Origin: Candidatus Kapaibacterium sp. | GTDB lineage: Bacteria > Bacteroidota > Ignavibacteria > Kapaibacteriales > UBA7675 | Length of the DNA: 48,167 nt | Direction: 5' to 3' | Assembly (NCBI GenBank): GCA_028284775.1 | Contig: JANQRB010000070.1 | Span: 1 to 48,167, forward strand | In this document: positions 1 through 7,932 of the stretch, one piece after another | Layout of the letters: each line of letters opens with the position of its first letter | Numbering within the stretch: the first letter of the stretch is position 1 | The notes under the pieces: model-generated | What the model was told of the DNA's origin: nothing | The model's input: the letters and a program-made list of their open reading frames with translations, nothing else | Databases searched by the model: none | Made by a program: the position numbers and the translations under genes

Positions 1-738
1 CAGAAAAGCGCCCAGCCCCAAAGAAAGACCGGCAAGCGACGTGCCCCAGGCAACGCCGATGCCAATGCCGCAAACAGCCAACAAAAACAACTCGCGCTCG
101 CGCGTGCGTACGATCCGTTCCAGCAAACGCGGCACAATCGTCCGCGCGCCAAAAATCACAAGTCCGACGATGAGTGTGCCTTTCAGCAGCAGCAGCAGGA
201 TCGTCTCGGTCAGGTTTTCCATTCCGCCCGCCAGAAGCGGGGTAATAAGCATCATCGGAACAATGATTATATCCTGAAAGATCAGGATGCCAAGCGTCGC
301 CTGACCGTGCGGCGCTTCGATTTCTCCGCGTTCCTGCAGCAAGGTCAGCACGATGGCGGTTGAGCTGAGTGCAACCAGAAAGCCGACAAACACGGAATTA
401 GCGGGCGCAAGTCCCAGCAGCATTGCGATGCCGAGCGCCGCGACACAGGTAAGTATCACCTGCATCGACCCACCCAGCAAAACGGTTTTTTTGATTCGGG
501 CCAGATCCTTGAATGAAAATTCAATGCCGATCGTAAAGAGCAGCAACACAACTCCCACCTCTGCAAGCAACTCTACGCTATGGACATCGTGGACAAGACC
601 AAGCCCATATGGACCGACTACGACCCCGGTCAGGAGATAACCGATGATGGTCGGAAGTCGAAAGCGATGCGAGATGTAAAGGACGACTATCGATAGTCCG
701 AAAATAATTGCGACTTCGCGCAGAATAGGTATTTCCAT
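1..738 (-). CDS. CPA2-family cation:proton antiporter (KefB/RosB-like), 3' end outside window
   Basis: This is the first 246 codons of an integral membrane antiporter, read from an ATG at 738; the C-terminus lies beyond position 1. The translation is almost continuous hydrophobic helix. It begins MEIPILREVAIIFG and has the family hallmarks of the Na+/H+ exchanger fold: RLPTIIGYLLTGVVVGP near residues 27-43, ELLAEVGVVLLLFTIGIEF near 53-72, and LSSTAIVLTLLQERGE near 110-125. The QATLGILIFQDIIIVPM segment carries the conserved acidic residue of the ion site. CPA2 proteins exchange K+ or Na+ for H+ across the inner membrane; whether a C-terminal TrkA-N/RCK regulatory domain follows cannot be seen. 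No strong ribosome site precedes the ATG. The gene has the same orientation as the signalling run upstream but is separated from it by 152 bp. Confidence 0.9.
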   Translation of the reverse strand, partial: MEIPILREVAIIFGLSIVVLYISHRFRLPTIIGYLLTGVVVGPYGLGLVHDVHSVELLAEVGVVLLLFTIGIEFSFKDLARIKKTVLLGGSMQVILTCVAALGIAMLLGLAPANSVFVGFLVALSSTAIVLTLLQERGEIEAPHGQATLGILIFQDIIIVPMMLITPLLAGGMENLTETILLLLLKGTLIVGLVIFGARTIVPRLLERIVRTRERELFLLAVCGIGIGVAWGTSLAGLSLGLGAFL

Positions 739-890
739 GGGCAGTGAGGTTGCCGGATAAATGAAAGTGATCCTGACAGGTCAGATGCCAAATTTACAAA
801 GAAATTGCTCCGGTCCGGTGATTTTCAATCAAACTAAGCACGAGCGTCTCGGCGCTGTGGATGAAGCGGGCAGTGCCGATAAGTGATTTT

Positions 891-2177
891 TTACTTCTTT
901 GGCAGCAACTTCAAGGTAATTCGGAAAATCTGGCCGGAATTGCTTTGAAAGGTCAGAGCAAGATCTGGCTTGTCGGGTTTTTGGTCTTCGCCGACATTGG
1001 AGGCCGTGGTCTTTTCCTGGAGGAGAATACCGTAAATCTCAAAGGCGGTGCGAATGCGCCCGGATATTGTTCTGACGATTTCTTCCAGAACTTCCATTCT
1101 TTCGCTGTGACCCGGCGATGCCAGCCCGAGTATAGTTGTGGCCAGCCATTGCGCATCATTTTCGGCGCAGGAGATCGTGACCTGCACCATCATGTCTTCG
1201 GTGTCATTACTCAATATGGAGGAGGCAAACAGCTCTTCGCGTAATTTGACCGTTCCTTCGCCTGCCAGCACCGTTAACTCTATCGAGGCCATTATGCCGA
1301 AGGCCTGATGCGCGGCATTGAATATTTCGCTGGGCATGTACTCATCGACGATTTCCTTGTAGCTAGTCGGCTGCTTTTTACCGTCGAGCGCGATGTTCGT
1401 GAAGCTCTTGAGGAAGGCATCCGGTACAAAAGATTTTTGCAGCAGGTGATCAAACTCGGGCGGGGCTTTTTTACCTGAGACAGAGGATTCGGTCAGGAAA
1501 ACGATATTTATGTCTTCACTGCCCATAGCCCGGATTTTTTGCGCCAGCAGACGTTCATTGAGCAGCGGCATATTTTCACCGATCAGGGTAATCTTGGGTC
1601 GATGCTGCGCAAAAGCTTTCAGTCCGGCAGCTCCGCTGGCTGCTTCCACGACCGTAAATCGCCGCCCCAGAATATCCGAAACGTACTTCGAAAAATTGAT
1701 ATCGTGATCAACGACAAGCAGCTTCGTGCTGCTGACGGCACTCGTCGAAATCACGCCGGGTTTGGCGCTCTCCAGGTTGGATTTCAATTGCCCCAAGACC
1801 CGTTGAAAACGCTGCAGCGCAAACTCGTAATCAATTGGCTTGAGAATGTAATCGGTGATACCGAGGCTGATCAGTTGTTTGAAGGTAGACTTGCTTTTGA
1901 CGGCTGTCAGGACAACAACCGGCAGGTTGGCAAAGTTTTTGTCCGAACGAATGGCGGCAAGGCAGTCGAGTCCACCAAGAAGCGGCATATTGATGTCGAG
2001 TACGATAAAATCGGGGACGACCCTTTCGATTGTTTCGAGACCCGCAATGCCATTGGCGGCTTCGTGAACTTCGACCTGAAATTTTTTCTTCAGCATTCCG
2101 GTCAGATACTTACGAACACCTTGCTCATCATCGATTACGATACATTTCAAAATGCGTGAAGTTTCCACGTGCTCCAT
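891..2177 (-). CDS. Response regulator: REC + REC lacking its phosphoacceptor + CheX-like domain
   Basis: A 428-residue soluble protein. Residues ~11-130 are an intact receiver: acidic pair D17/D18, phosphoacceptor D61 in VLDINMP, and K113 in LKPID. Residues ~152-262 form a second receiver fold (LLVVDHD; ITLIGENMP) in which the phosphoacceptor position is Gly (G200) and the conserved KP is KS (QKSF), so it is probably a pseudo-receiver. Residues ~280-428 resemble the CheX/CheC-type phosphatase fold. The catalytic ExxN signature appears as E366-I-V-R369 followed by TISG, with Asn replaced by Arg, so phosphatase activity is doubtful. There is no DNA-binding domain. It is the last gene of the minus-strand run that starts at 7251, 246 bp after the kinase stop at 2424. 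It may receive phosphate from the three REC-kinases upstream; that partnership is inferred from position only. Confidence 0.8.
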   Translation of the reverse strand: MEHVETSRILKCIVIDDEQGVRKYLTGMLKKKFQVEVHEAANGIAGLETIERVVPDFIVLDINMPLLGGLDCLAAIRSDKNFANLPVVVLTAVKSKSTFKQLISLGITDYILKPIDYEFALQRFQRVLGQLKSNLESAKPGVISTSAVSSTKLLVVDHDINFSKYVSDILGRRFTVVEAASGAAGLKAFAQHRPKITLIGENMPLLNERLLAQKIRAMGSEDINIVFLTESSVSGKKAPPEFDHLLQKSFVPDAFLKSFTNIALDGKKQPTSYKEIVDEYMPSEIFNAAHQAFGIMASIELTVLAGEGTVKLREELFASSILSNDTEDMMVQVTISCAENDAQWLATTILGLASPGHSERMEVLEEIVRTISGRIRTAFEIYGILLQEKTTASNVGEDQKPDKPDLALTFQSNSGQIFRITLKLLPKK

Positions 2178-2423
2178 ACCTTCGCCAGTTCCTCAATACG
2201 CCGGGTCTGCTTGGGTACCAGATTGTTGAGTGCGATTCATTTCACACCATTTGTGGCAAATGTTCTTTGTATCTCAGAACAAGCATATCCACAGACCCGC
2301 GCAGATACTCTAAAAATATAGCAAAAATTCGGGGTAATAAATATCCCGACATCCTAAAGACACAATTCCGGGCGGCCGATGTTTCGCTTGTTGCGTTGCG
2401 GTATCGGCCTGGCCGTCCCGGTT

Positions 2424-3515
2424 TTAGAGTTCGATTTTAAAAATAGATCCGGCCGGATGATTATCCACAACGCTGATAATGCCGCCATGGGCTTCGATGA
2501 CCATCTTGCAGAATGACAGACCCAGGCCATGTTGCCGTACGCCGCTTTGCTTGAGCCGGCCAATTTCAAACTTATTAAAAATACTTTCCTTATCGGCATC
2601 CGGGACGCCGTAGCCCTGATCGATGATATTGATGTCGAAATCGCGCTCGCTCTCGTTGGCGCTGTCGAGGTAAGCCAATCTGACGACTACGGAGGTATAG
2701 GGATCCGAATACTTGATGGCGTTGCTAATCAAATTGTCCATGGTGCGCAGCATCAGACTGCGATCGATCGACAAACTCAGCAAGCCGTCCTCTGGATATT
2801 CAAAGGCCAGCGAAATGTCGCGCGCTTCGGCGAAGGTGCGGTTGTTACGCTCCACCTCCTGCATAAAATCGCGTATTGCAATGTCCCTGCGGCTAAGGAG
2901 CAGCTTGCCGGCGTCCATTTTGGCTGTTACAAGCAATTCTTCGATGAGTCCGTTAAGGCGCTTCGCTTGTTCACTAATGCGCTGCATCTGCGAGCTAACT
3001 TCCTCATTGAGATCCTCGCTATGCTGCAGCATATCGAGTCCGAACATGACGTTGGTCAGGGGATTCTTTAAATCGTGGACGACTAATTGCGCAAGCTCTT
3101 CACGTGAACGTAGTGACTCCTGTAAAGCATCGTACTGCCGCTTGATACGGATCATTGACCGGACACGCGCGCGCAGCTCCACTCCGGAAACCGGTTTGGA
3201 AAGGAAGTCGTTGGCGCCGGAGTCAATGCCTTTGACCAGGTCGTCTTTGCTGTTGAGCGCCGTTACGAGAATAAGCGGAATATGCTGCAGCCCTTTGTTG
3301 TTTTTGATGCGCTTACAGAGCTCAAAGCCATCCATTTCCGGCATCATTACATCGGACAGAATTACATCGATCGGAGTGCTTTCCAACAAGTGTAAAGCCT
3401 CGGCGGCGTTAACGGCCAGTACTATGTCATAGCCTTCTCGTGAAAGGTGGACTTTGAGCGTCTCTCTCACAATTTGCTCATCATCCGTAATAAGGATAGT
3501 CGCTTTTGAATCCAT
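2424..3515 (-). CDS. REC-HisKA-HATPase hybrid histidine kinase (cytoplasmic)
   Basis: A 363-residue kinase with an N-terminal receiver domain (acidic D11/D12, phosphoacceptor D55 in LSDVMMPEMDG, K107 in SKP). A short coiled linker (~120-140) leads to the dimerisation/phosphotransfer helix with H147 in VVHDLKNPL, the type with Asn-Pro after the His. The ATPase domain shows the N box around N261-N265 (DNLISNAIKYS), the G1 box DQGYGVPD and the G2 box GLGLS near 330. There is no transmembrane segment and no PAS domain, so the receiver itself is the likely input and phosphorylation by another kinase would control this enzyme. The ATG at 3515 has a weak ribosome site. It sits 97 bp after the stop of the 825-residue kinase and 246 bp before the double-receiver protein. 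Confidence 0.88.
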   Translation of the reverse strand: MDSKATILITDDEQIVRETLKVHLSREGYDIVLAVNAAEALHLLESTPIDVILSDVMMPEMDGFELCKRIKNNKGLQHIPLILVTALNSKDDLVKGIDSGANDFLSKPVSGVELRARVRSMIRIKRQYDALQESLRSREELAQLVVHDLKNPLTNVMFGLDMLQHSEDLNEEVSSQMQRISEQAKRLNGLIEELLVTAKMDAGKLLLSRRDIAIRDFMQEVERNNRTFAEARDISLAFEYPEDGLLSLSIDRSLMLRTMDNLISNAIKYSDPYTSVVVRLAYLDSANESERDFDINIIDQGYGVPDADKESIFNKFEIGRLKQSGVRQHGLGLSFCKMVIEAHGGIISVVDNHPAGSIFKIEL

Positions 3516-3612
3516 CGTTGCCTAAACTCCCGATTTGACAAATTACTGCTGGGTTGATTACGCACTTCTTGGTTCTTATACAGCTCGTTTAGTCGTTTAC
3601 CGTTCGTGTGTT

Positions 3613-6090
3613 TTATTCGTCACTGGTGCTAAACGAATTGTCGGCATCGTGTGGTTTACTATAGACTGATTGCGCCAATTGCTGCAGGGCATCATTAACA
3701 TTCGATCGTGAAAGCGGTTTGTGCACCATAATGAGCAGCTCATCCGGCGTGCTGTCATCAGCAGTGTCGTGATCGATAAAGACAAGCACGGGAAGATGCG
3801 GTAGTCCGGTCTTTGAGCGCCAGGCCTGAATGAGGCGTCGCTGAATGTTGGATTTATTCCCGACGTCCAGCACCAGCAGATCTGGGATCAGATCCAATTC
3901 CTCCGGGTAACCTCGATCGGAAAGAGCGGAATGAATCTTAGTGCCCGCCGAGCGCAACAGACGTTTGAGCGGCGCAATGGTCGCTTCCTGGTCAGTGATC
4001 AATAAAATGGAGCCGAACAAGGCATCCTTGTCATCTGTCGTCTGCGGCGTCTTCGTCGCGGTCGATGACGCCGGGTCGGCAGATGCGGATCGTTTAGGAA
4101 GCCGGACGCTGAAGTCGGTTCGTTCGTTAGGGATACTCGTGACGGCAATAGTGCCGCGATGAATGTTTACGAGATTGTGGACGAGGGTCAATCCCAGTCC
4201 GATTCCAGGGAAGCGCCGGGCGAGCGACACATCCAACTGTTCGAACGGTTTAAAGATGCTGTCGATGCGATGTGATTCGATGCCGATGCCGGAATCGCTG
4301 ACCTGGATAATCACATCATCGCCGTCCTGCATCGTCGTCACTGAAACGCGTCCGCCGGCCGGTGTGAATTTCACGGCGTTGTTTATCAGATTTTTGACTA
4401 TTTGAATCAGACGATACTCATCGCCCTGGATAACCGAGTTATCGTCAAATGCAGTATGCAAATTGATCTCTTTTTGCCGGATAAGCTGATCTTCTTCAAG
4501 CAGAGCCGCTTCGCAAACGACTTTCAGATCACAGTCGGAATACTCAAGCTGCAAGTCTCCTGCACCGATTTTTGCAAGGTCCAGGATGTCATTAATCAGA
4601 TTGCTTAAATGTTTACCGGTCCGTTCGATCCGACTGATGGACTCGACCTGTTCATTGTTCAACTCGCCGAAGCTCATTTCTTGCAGCGCTTCCGATACCC
4701 CGAGGATGGTGTTTAAGGGCGTGCGTAACTCATGACTCATGTTCGCAAGAAACTGATCTTTGAGTTTCGAAGCCCGCGCCAGCTCGGTATTCAGGCGTTG
4801 AAGTTCGGAGGTCCGTTCCTCGACTCGCTGCGTCAGGGCGGATCGTTCCGTCGTAAGTTCGCGTTCGATCCGCTTGAGCTCGGTAATATCGACGGCTACA
4901 CCGAGAACGGTGCCTTTGCCGTCATCGGCTGCCATCAGGGGAATCTTGGAAATCTGCAGCATGCGTTTGTCACCGCCTGTTAAGGTAAATTCCTGCGATG
5001 ATCTAAACTTCGGCAGCCCTGTGGCAAGTACTTCGCGATCATCGCGCAGCATCTGCTCGATTTCCTGCGGGACACTGTGAATGACTCGTTGTGACTTGCC
5101 GATCAACTCCTGCACAGTCCTGCCGTAGGCATCGGCCATAGTCTGATTCGCCAATACGAAGCAGCCTTCTTCATCTTTGGCGAATATCATGTGAGGCACC
5201 AGATCAATCACTTTCCGCAGGTAAAGCTCGCTATGTCGCAGGCGTTCATTGCTTGCCTGCAGTTCAACGGTACGGGATTGCACGCGCGCTTCCAAATCGT
5301 CATTCGCATCTTGCAGGGCCAGCTCAGCTTGCTGTCGCGAGCTGATATCGTGAAAAAAACCGCGAATGCGCACAGCCTTGCCGTTGCGCGTTTCGCAGTA
5401 TAGCGAGCCTTCGACGAATACAGAGCGTCCGTCTTTGGCAATGAGCGTTGTCGCCAGTGCCGCCTGAGTGTTTACGTGACTGAGACCATCAATAACCGAC
5501 TTAAAGCGCGTGCGCTCATCGGGATGCACGATATCGACCGCCGAAAGCTCCTTAAGCTCGGCCTCATTGTAACCGAGCGTTCGAATCCAGGCATTGTTGG
5601 CATACAGGAAGTGCTGATTCATGGTAAGTATTTGAATCAAGTCGCTGGACTTTGCAAACAATTCCCGTAGCTGCGATTCACTCTCTTTGAGTTTACTTTC
5701 TGTCGTTCGACGAATAATGCGCTGGTGCACCTGGCGCTCCGACAGGCTAAGATGAATCCGCAAATTCGTGGGATCAATGGGCTTGGCAAGGTAATTGTCG
5801 GCGCCGATTGCAACGAGTGGCCGAAGCACTTCCGAAGTTGACTGAGCCGTCGTAACCCACACAATTGTATCCTGACCTTCGGGCTGAGAGCGAATCCAGC
5901 GACAAATTTCAAATCCGCCGTTGTCCGGTAACTGCAGATCCAGAATTACCATTTGATAGCGATGCGCGCCAAAGCTCTCGAAGGCAGCGACGGCGGAGCG
6001 GCACTCAATGATTTCATGGTCCAGTTCTCGGGCAGTACGTTGATAGAGCTCCAGGACAAGAGGATCGTTATCAATGACAAGAATCTTCAC
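3613..6090 (-). CDS. REC-PAS-PAS-HisKA-HATPase-REC hybrid histidine kinase
   Basis: An 825-residue soluble hybrid kinase. The N-terminal receiver has D51 in ILDLQLPDNGG and K103. PAS domain 1 (~140-255) and PAS domain 2 (~290-405) each end in a PAC-like segment (GFFHDIS; GVAVDITELKRIERE). Coiled coils at ~255-285 and ~405-440 link them. The phosphotransfer site is H453 in MSHELRTPLN. The ATPase domain has the N box N567-N571, G1 SDSGIGI and G2 GIGLGL. A C-terminal receiver-like domain (~693-805) keeps D742 in LVLDVGN and K791 but has only one of the two usual acidic residues (TDQE). Translation starts at GTG (6090), supported by a GGAGA ribosome site eight bases upstream. With no membrane segment, the PAS domains would sense cytoplasmic cues or ligands; the ligand is unknown. 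Confidence 0.9.
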   Translation of the reverse strand: MKILVIDNDPLVLELYQRTARELDHEIIECRSAVAAFESFGAHRYQMVILDLQLPDNGGFEICRWIRSQPEGQDTIVWVTTAQSTSEVLRPLVAIGADNYLAKPIDPTNLRIHLSLSERQVHQRIIRRTTESKLKESESQLRELFAKSSDLIQILTMNQHFLYANNAWIRTLGYNEAELKELSAVDIVHPDERTRFKSVIDGLSHVNTQAALATTLIAKDGRSVFVEGSLYCETRNGKAVRIRGFFHDISSRQQAELALQDANDDLEARVQSRTVELQASNERLRHSELYLRKVIDLVPHMIFAKDEEGCFVLANQTMADAYGRTVQELIGKSQRVIHSVPQEIEQMLRDDREVLATGLPKFRSSQEFTLTGGDKRMLQISKIPLMAADDGKGTVLGVAVDITELKRIERELTTERSALTQRVEERTSELQRLNTELARASKLKDQFLANMSHELRTPLNTILGVSEALQEMSFGELNNEQVESISRIERTGKHLSNLINDILDLAKIGAGDLQLEYSDCDLKVVCEAALLEEDQLIRQKEINLHTAFDDNSVIQGDEYRLIQIVKNLINNAVKFTPAGGRVSVTTMQDGDDVIIQVSDSGIGIESHRIDSIFKPFEQLDVSLARRFPGIGLGLTLVHNLVNIHRGTIAVTSIPNERTDFSVRLPKRSASADPASSTATKTPQTTDDKDALFGSILLITDQEATIAPLKRLLRSAGTKIHSALSDRGYPEELDLIPDLLVLDVGNKSNIQRRLIQAWRSKTGLPHLPVLVFIDHDTADDSTPDELLIMVHKPLSRSNVNDALQQLAQSVYSKPHDADNSFSTSDE

Positions 6091-6165
6091 GTGGCATTCT
6101 CCACATTGGTATGAGTCGGATAGCCGGATGATCCCGGGACCAGTGGAATCATGCTGGGGAGGCGT

Positions 6166-7251
6166 CTAATCAAAAACGGCATTGCCTTCTACCTCCACAA
6201 TGGTTTGTCCCTCTTCTTCGCTCATGACGTTCATCCTTCCGTTAAGCAATGCTGCAATCAATTGAATGCTGGCCAATCCCAGCCCTGCACCCTGTTGTTC
6301 CCGACGGCTTCTGTCGAACTGGATGTGTGGTCCGATCGCGGCAATCTGATCATTTGTCATGCCCTGGCCTGTACTCGCGACTGAAAGACGGAAGCTGCCA
6401 TCAGTCAATTCAGCATCGAAGGACACGTTGCTGCCCGGTTCGGAAAATTTACATGCATTGTCGAGCAATTCTTCTACAATTTTTTTCATGCAATGAACCG
6501 GCACTTTAACAAGCCCTTCCTTGATTCTGCAGATCAGGTCCGATCCACGTCCGCGCCGCGCCGCGGCTTCCTGTGCGATATATTCCAGCGAAAAAGAATT
6601 AACTTCCGAAGGGGCTCCGAGATACTCCCGGCGCGCAGTTTGATCAACGACCGCCAGACGTAGTTTAGTAAACAAGAGATTATTGGCGACCAGGCGTTCG
6701 AGTCTTTCGGCGCTTTCAAGCAGATGCTCCGAAAGCTCGGCTACATCGTCGGGGGAGGGGGGCGTTTTTTTGTCAGCGAGCAAGCGCGCAAGTCCAAGGA
6801 TGGCGGTCAGCGGCGTCTTGATTTCATGCGGAATAGATCTCGTCAATTGCTGTTGCAGCTCGTCCATTTGTTTAAGATAGGACTGGTGGCGTTGCAGGCG
6901 CGTATTCACCGCCTCGACTATCTCTCGTGACACAAAGGGTTTATTCAGATAGTCATCGGCGCCGGATGTCATTCCTTTGCGAAAATGAGTCTCTCCAAAA
7001 TTGACGGTTAAAAAAATGAATGGCACTGTGGCCGTGCCGGGATCCTGGCGCAAGGTGCGCAAAACTTCATAGCCGTTCATTTTGGGCATATTGATGTCGG
7101 AGATGATGATATCCGGCCGTTTGCTTCGTGCGCTCCTGATAGCGTCGAGGCCGTTGTTGACGGTCACGGTGTGATGTCCTTCTTTCTCCAACAGCACCTG
7201 CAGTCCGCGGCAGGTGGCGTCATCGTCATCTGCGATCAGTAAATAGGCCAT
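6166..7251 (-). CDS. REC-HisKA-HATPase histidine kinase, first gene of the signalling run
   Basis: A 361-residue kinase. The receiver domain has acidic D8-D10, phosphoacceptor D52 in ISDINMP and K104 in NKPF. The phosphotransfer helix has H142 in IPHEIKTPLTAILG. A compact ATPase domain has the N box ELLDNACKFSE (N265), a G1 box changed to STGQGM, and the G2 box GAGLGLAS. I prefer the ATG at 7251 because GAGG lies nine bases upstream; an in-frame TTG at 7266 would add five residues. It shares receiver, His motif and an unusual DQIAAIGPHIQFDR stretch with the kinase at 22292, so the two are close paralogues. It is soluble, with no sensor domain other than the receiver. It heads the minus-strand run (75 bp before the next gene) and is divergent from the cytochrome gene. 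Confidence 0.88.
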   Translation of the reverse strand: MAYLLIADDDDATCRGLQVLLEKEGHHTVTVNNGLDAIRSARSKRPDIIISDINMPKMNGYEVLRTLRQDPGTATVPFIFLTVNFGETHFRKGMTSGADDYLNKPFVSREIVEAVNTRLQRHQSYLKQMDELQQQLTRSIPHEIKTPLTAILGLARLLADKKTPPSPDDVAELSEHLLESAERLERLVANNLLFTKLRLAVVDQTARREYLGAPSEVNSFSLEYIAQEAAARRGRGSDLICRIKEGLVKVPVHCMKKIVEELLDNACKFSEPGSNVSFDAELTDGSFRLSVASTGQGMTNDQIAAIGPHIQFDRSRREQQGAGLGLASIQLIAALLNGRMNVMSEEEGQTIVEVEGNAVFD

Positions 7252-7932
7252 ACCCGAATTCCTCAATCATCTACAGATTCCCGCACAAAGCGCAGCATAT
7301 TGGGACGTAGAAGCGTTAATTGATGTAGACATCCTCGCAATGGAGCAGTACGCAAGGCCCGCCGCACACAAGAGCGTATTTACTTCCGGCAGCGGAATGC
7401 CTGGTCACAAATATCCCACAGCAAAAGAAGAGCGCGTTCTGATGTCGATCGGAGGCCCTGGCGATGAGATGAAGGCTCGTACATCAGTAACGAATATCGA
7501 CAAAACTAGTAATAATAATTTCACAATCACAAGATTTCAGGCCAAATCAATACCACCGTGTTCCGGCATCCACTATTAGTGACCTACATCGCCTCAATGC
7601 CCAAAGTGCCTGGCGCTGAATTTCGGGCTTGTCCTTCTGCGGAAATTTGTCGGCTCCGGCTTTCCGTGTTCCGCAATTTTTTCAGCTGCACCGAATTCGG
7701 CGGGGGTGATATAACGAGGCGTCGCGCCCGTGGAAAATAATGGCATCGGAATTCGCGATAAATTTCGTAGGTTCAAAATCAAAGTACATAGATCGCACTA
7801 TGCGCCCGATAGTTAAGCGACCAAAGCACAAAATGAGCAACCAGAGCAGGCCGGGCGTATTGTCAAAATCAAGGCTTGTGTAGCTTTTTCAACTTGACGT
7901 CAATTACCTCAGCTATTAGCCAAATCGGGTAC
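7252..7932. other. Divergent intergenic region, no gene recognised
   Basis: 681 bp separate the signalling run (minus) from the cytochrome gene (plus). Short open frames on both strands are low-complexity, lack ribosome sites and resemble nothing I know. Promoters for both directions should lie here. A TTGACG hexamer at 7894-7899 is followed by only a poor -10-like TATTAG at short spacing, so I do not call a promoter. No RNA fold or repeat stands out. Confidence 0.5.

Noticed and set aside
7894..7926. TTGACG hexamer as a -35 box for the cytochrome gene
   Set aside because: No acceptable -10 element at 16-18 bp spacing, and many FCB bacteria do not use the E. coli-type consensus.
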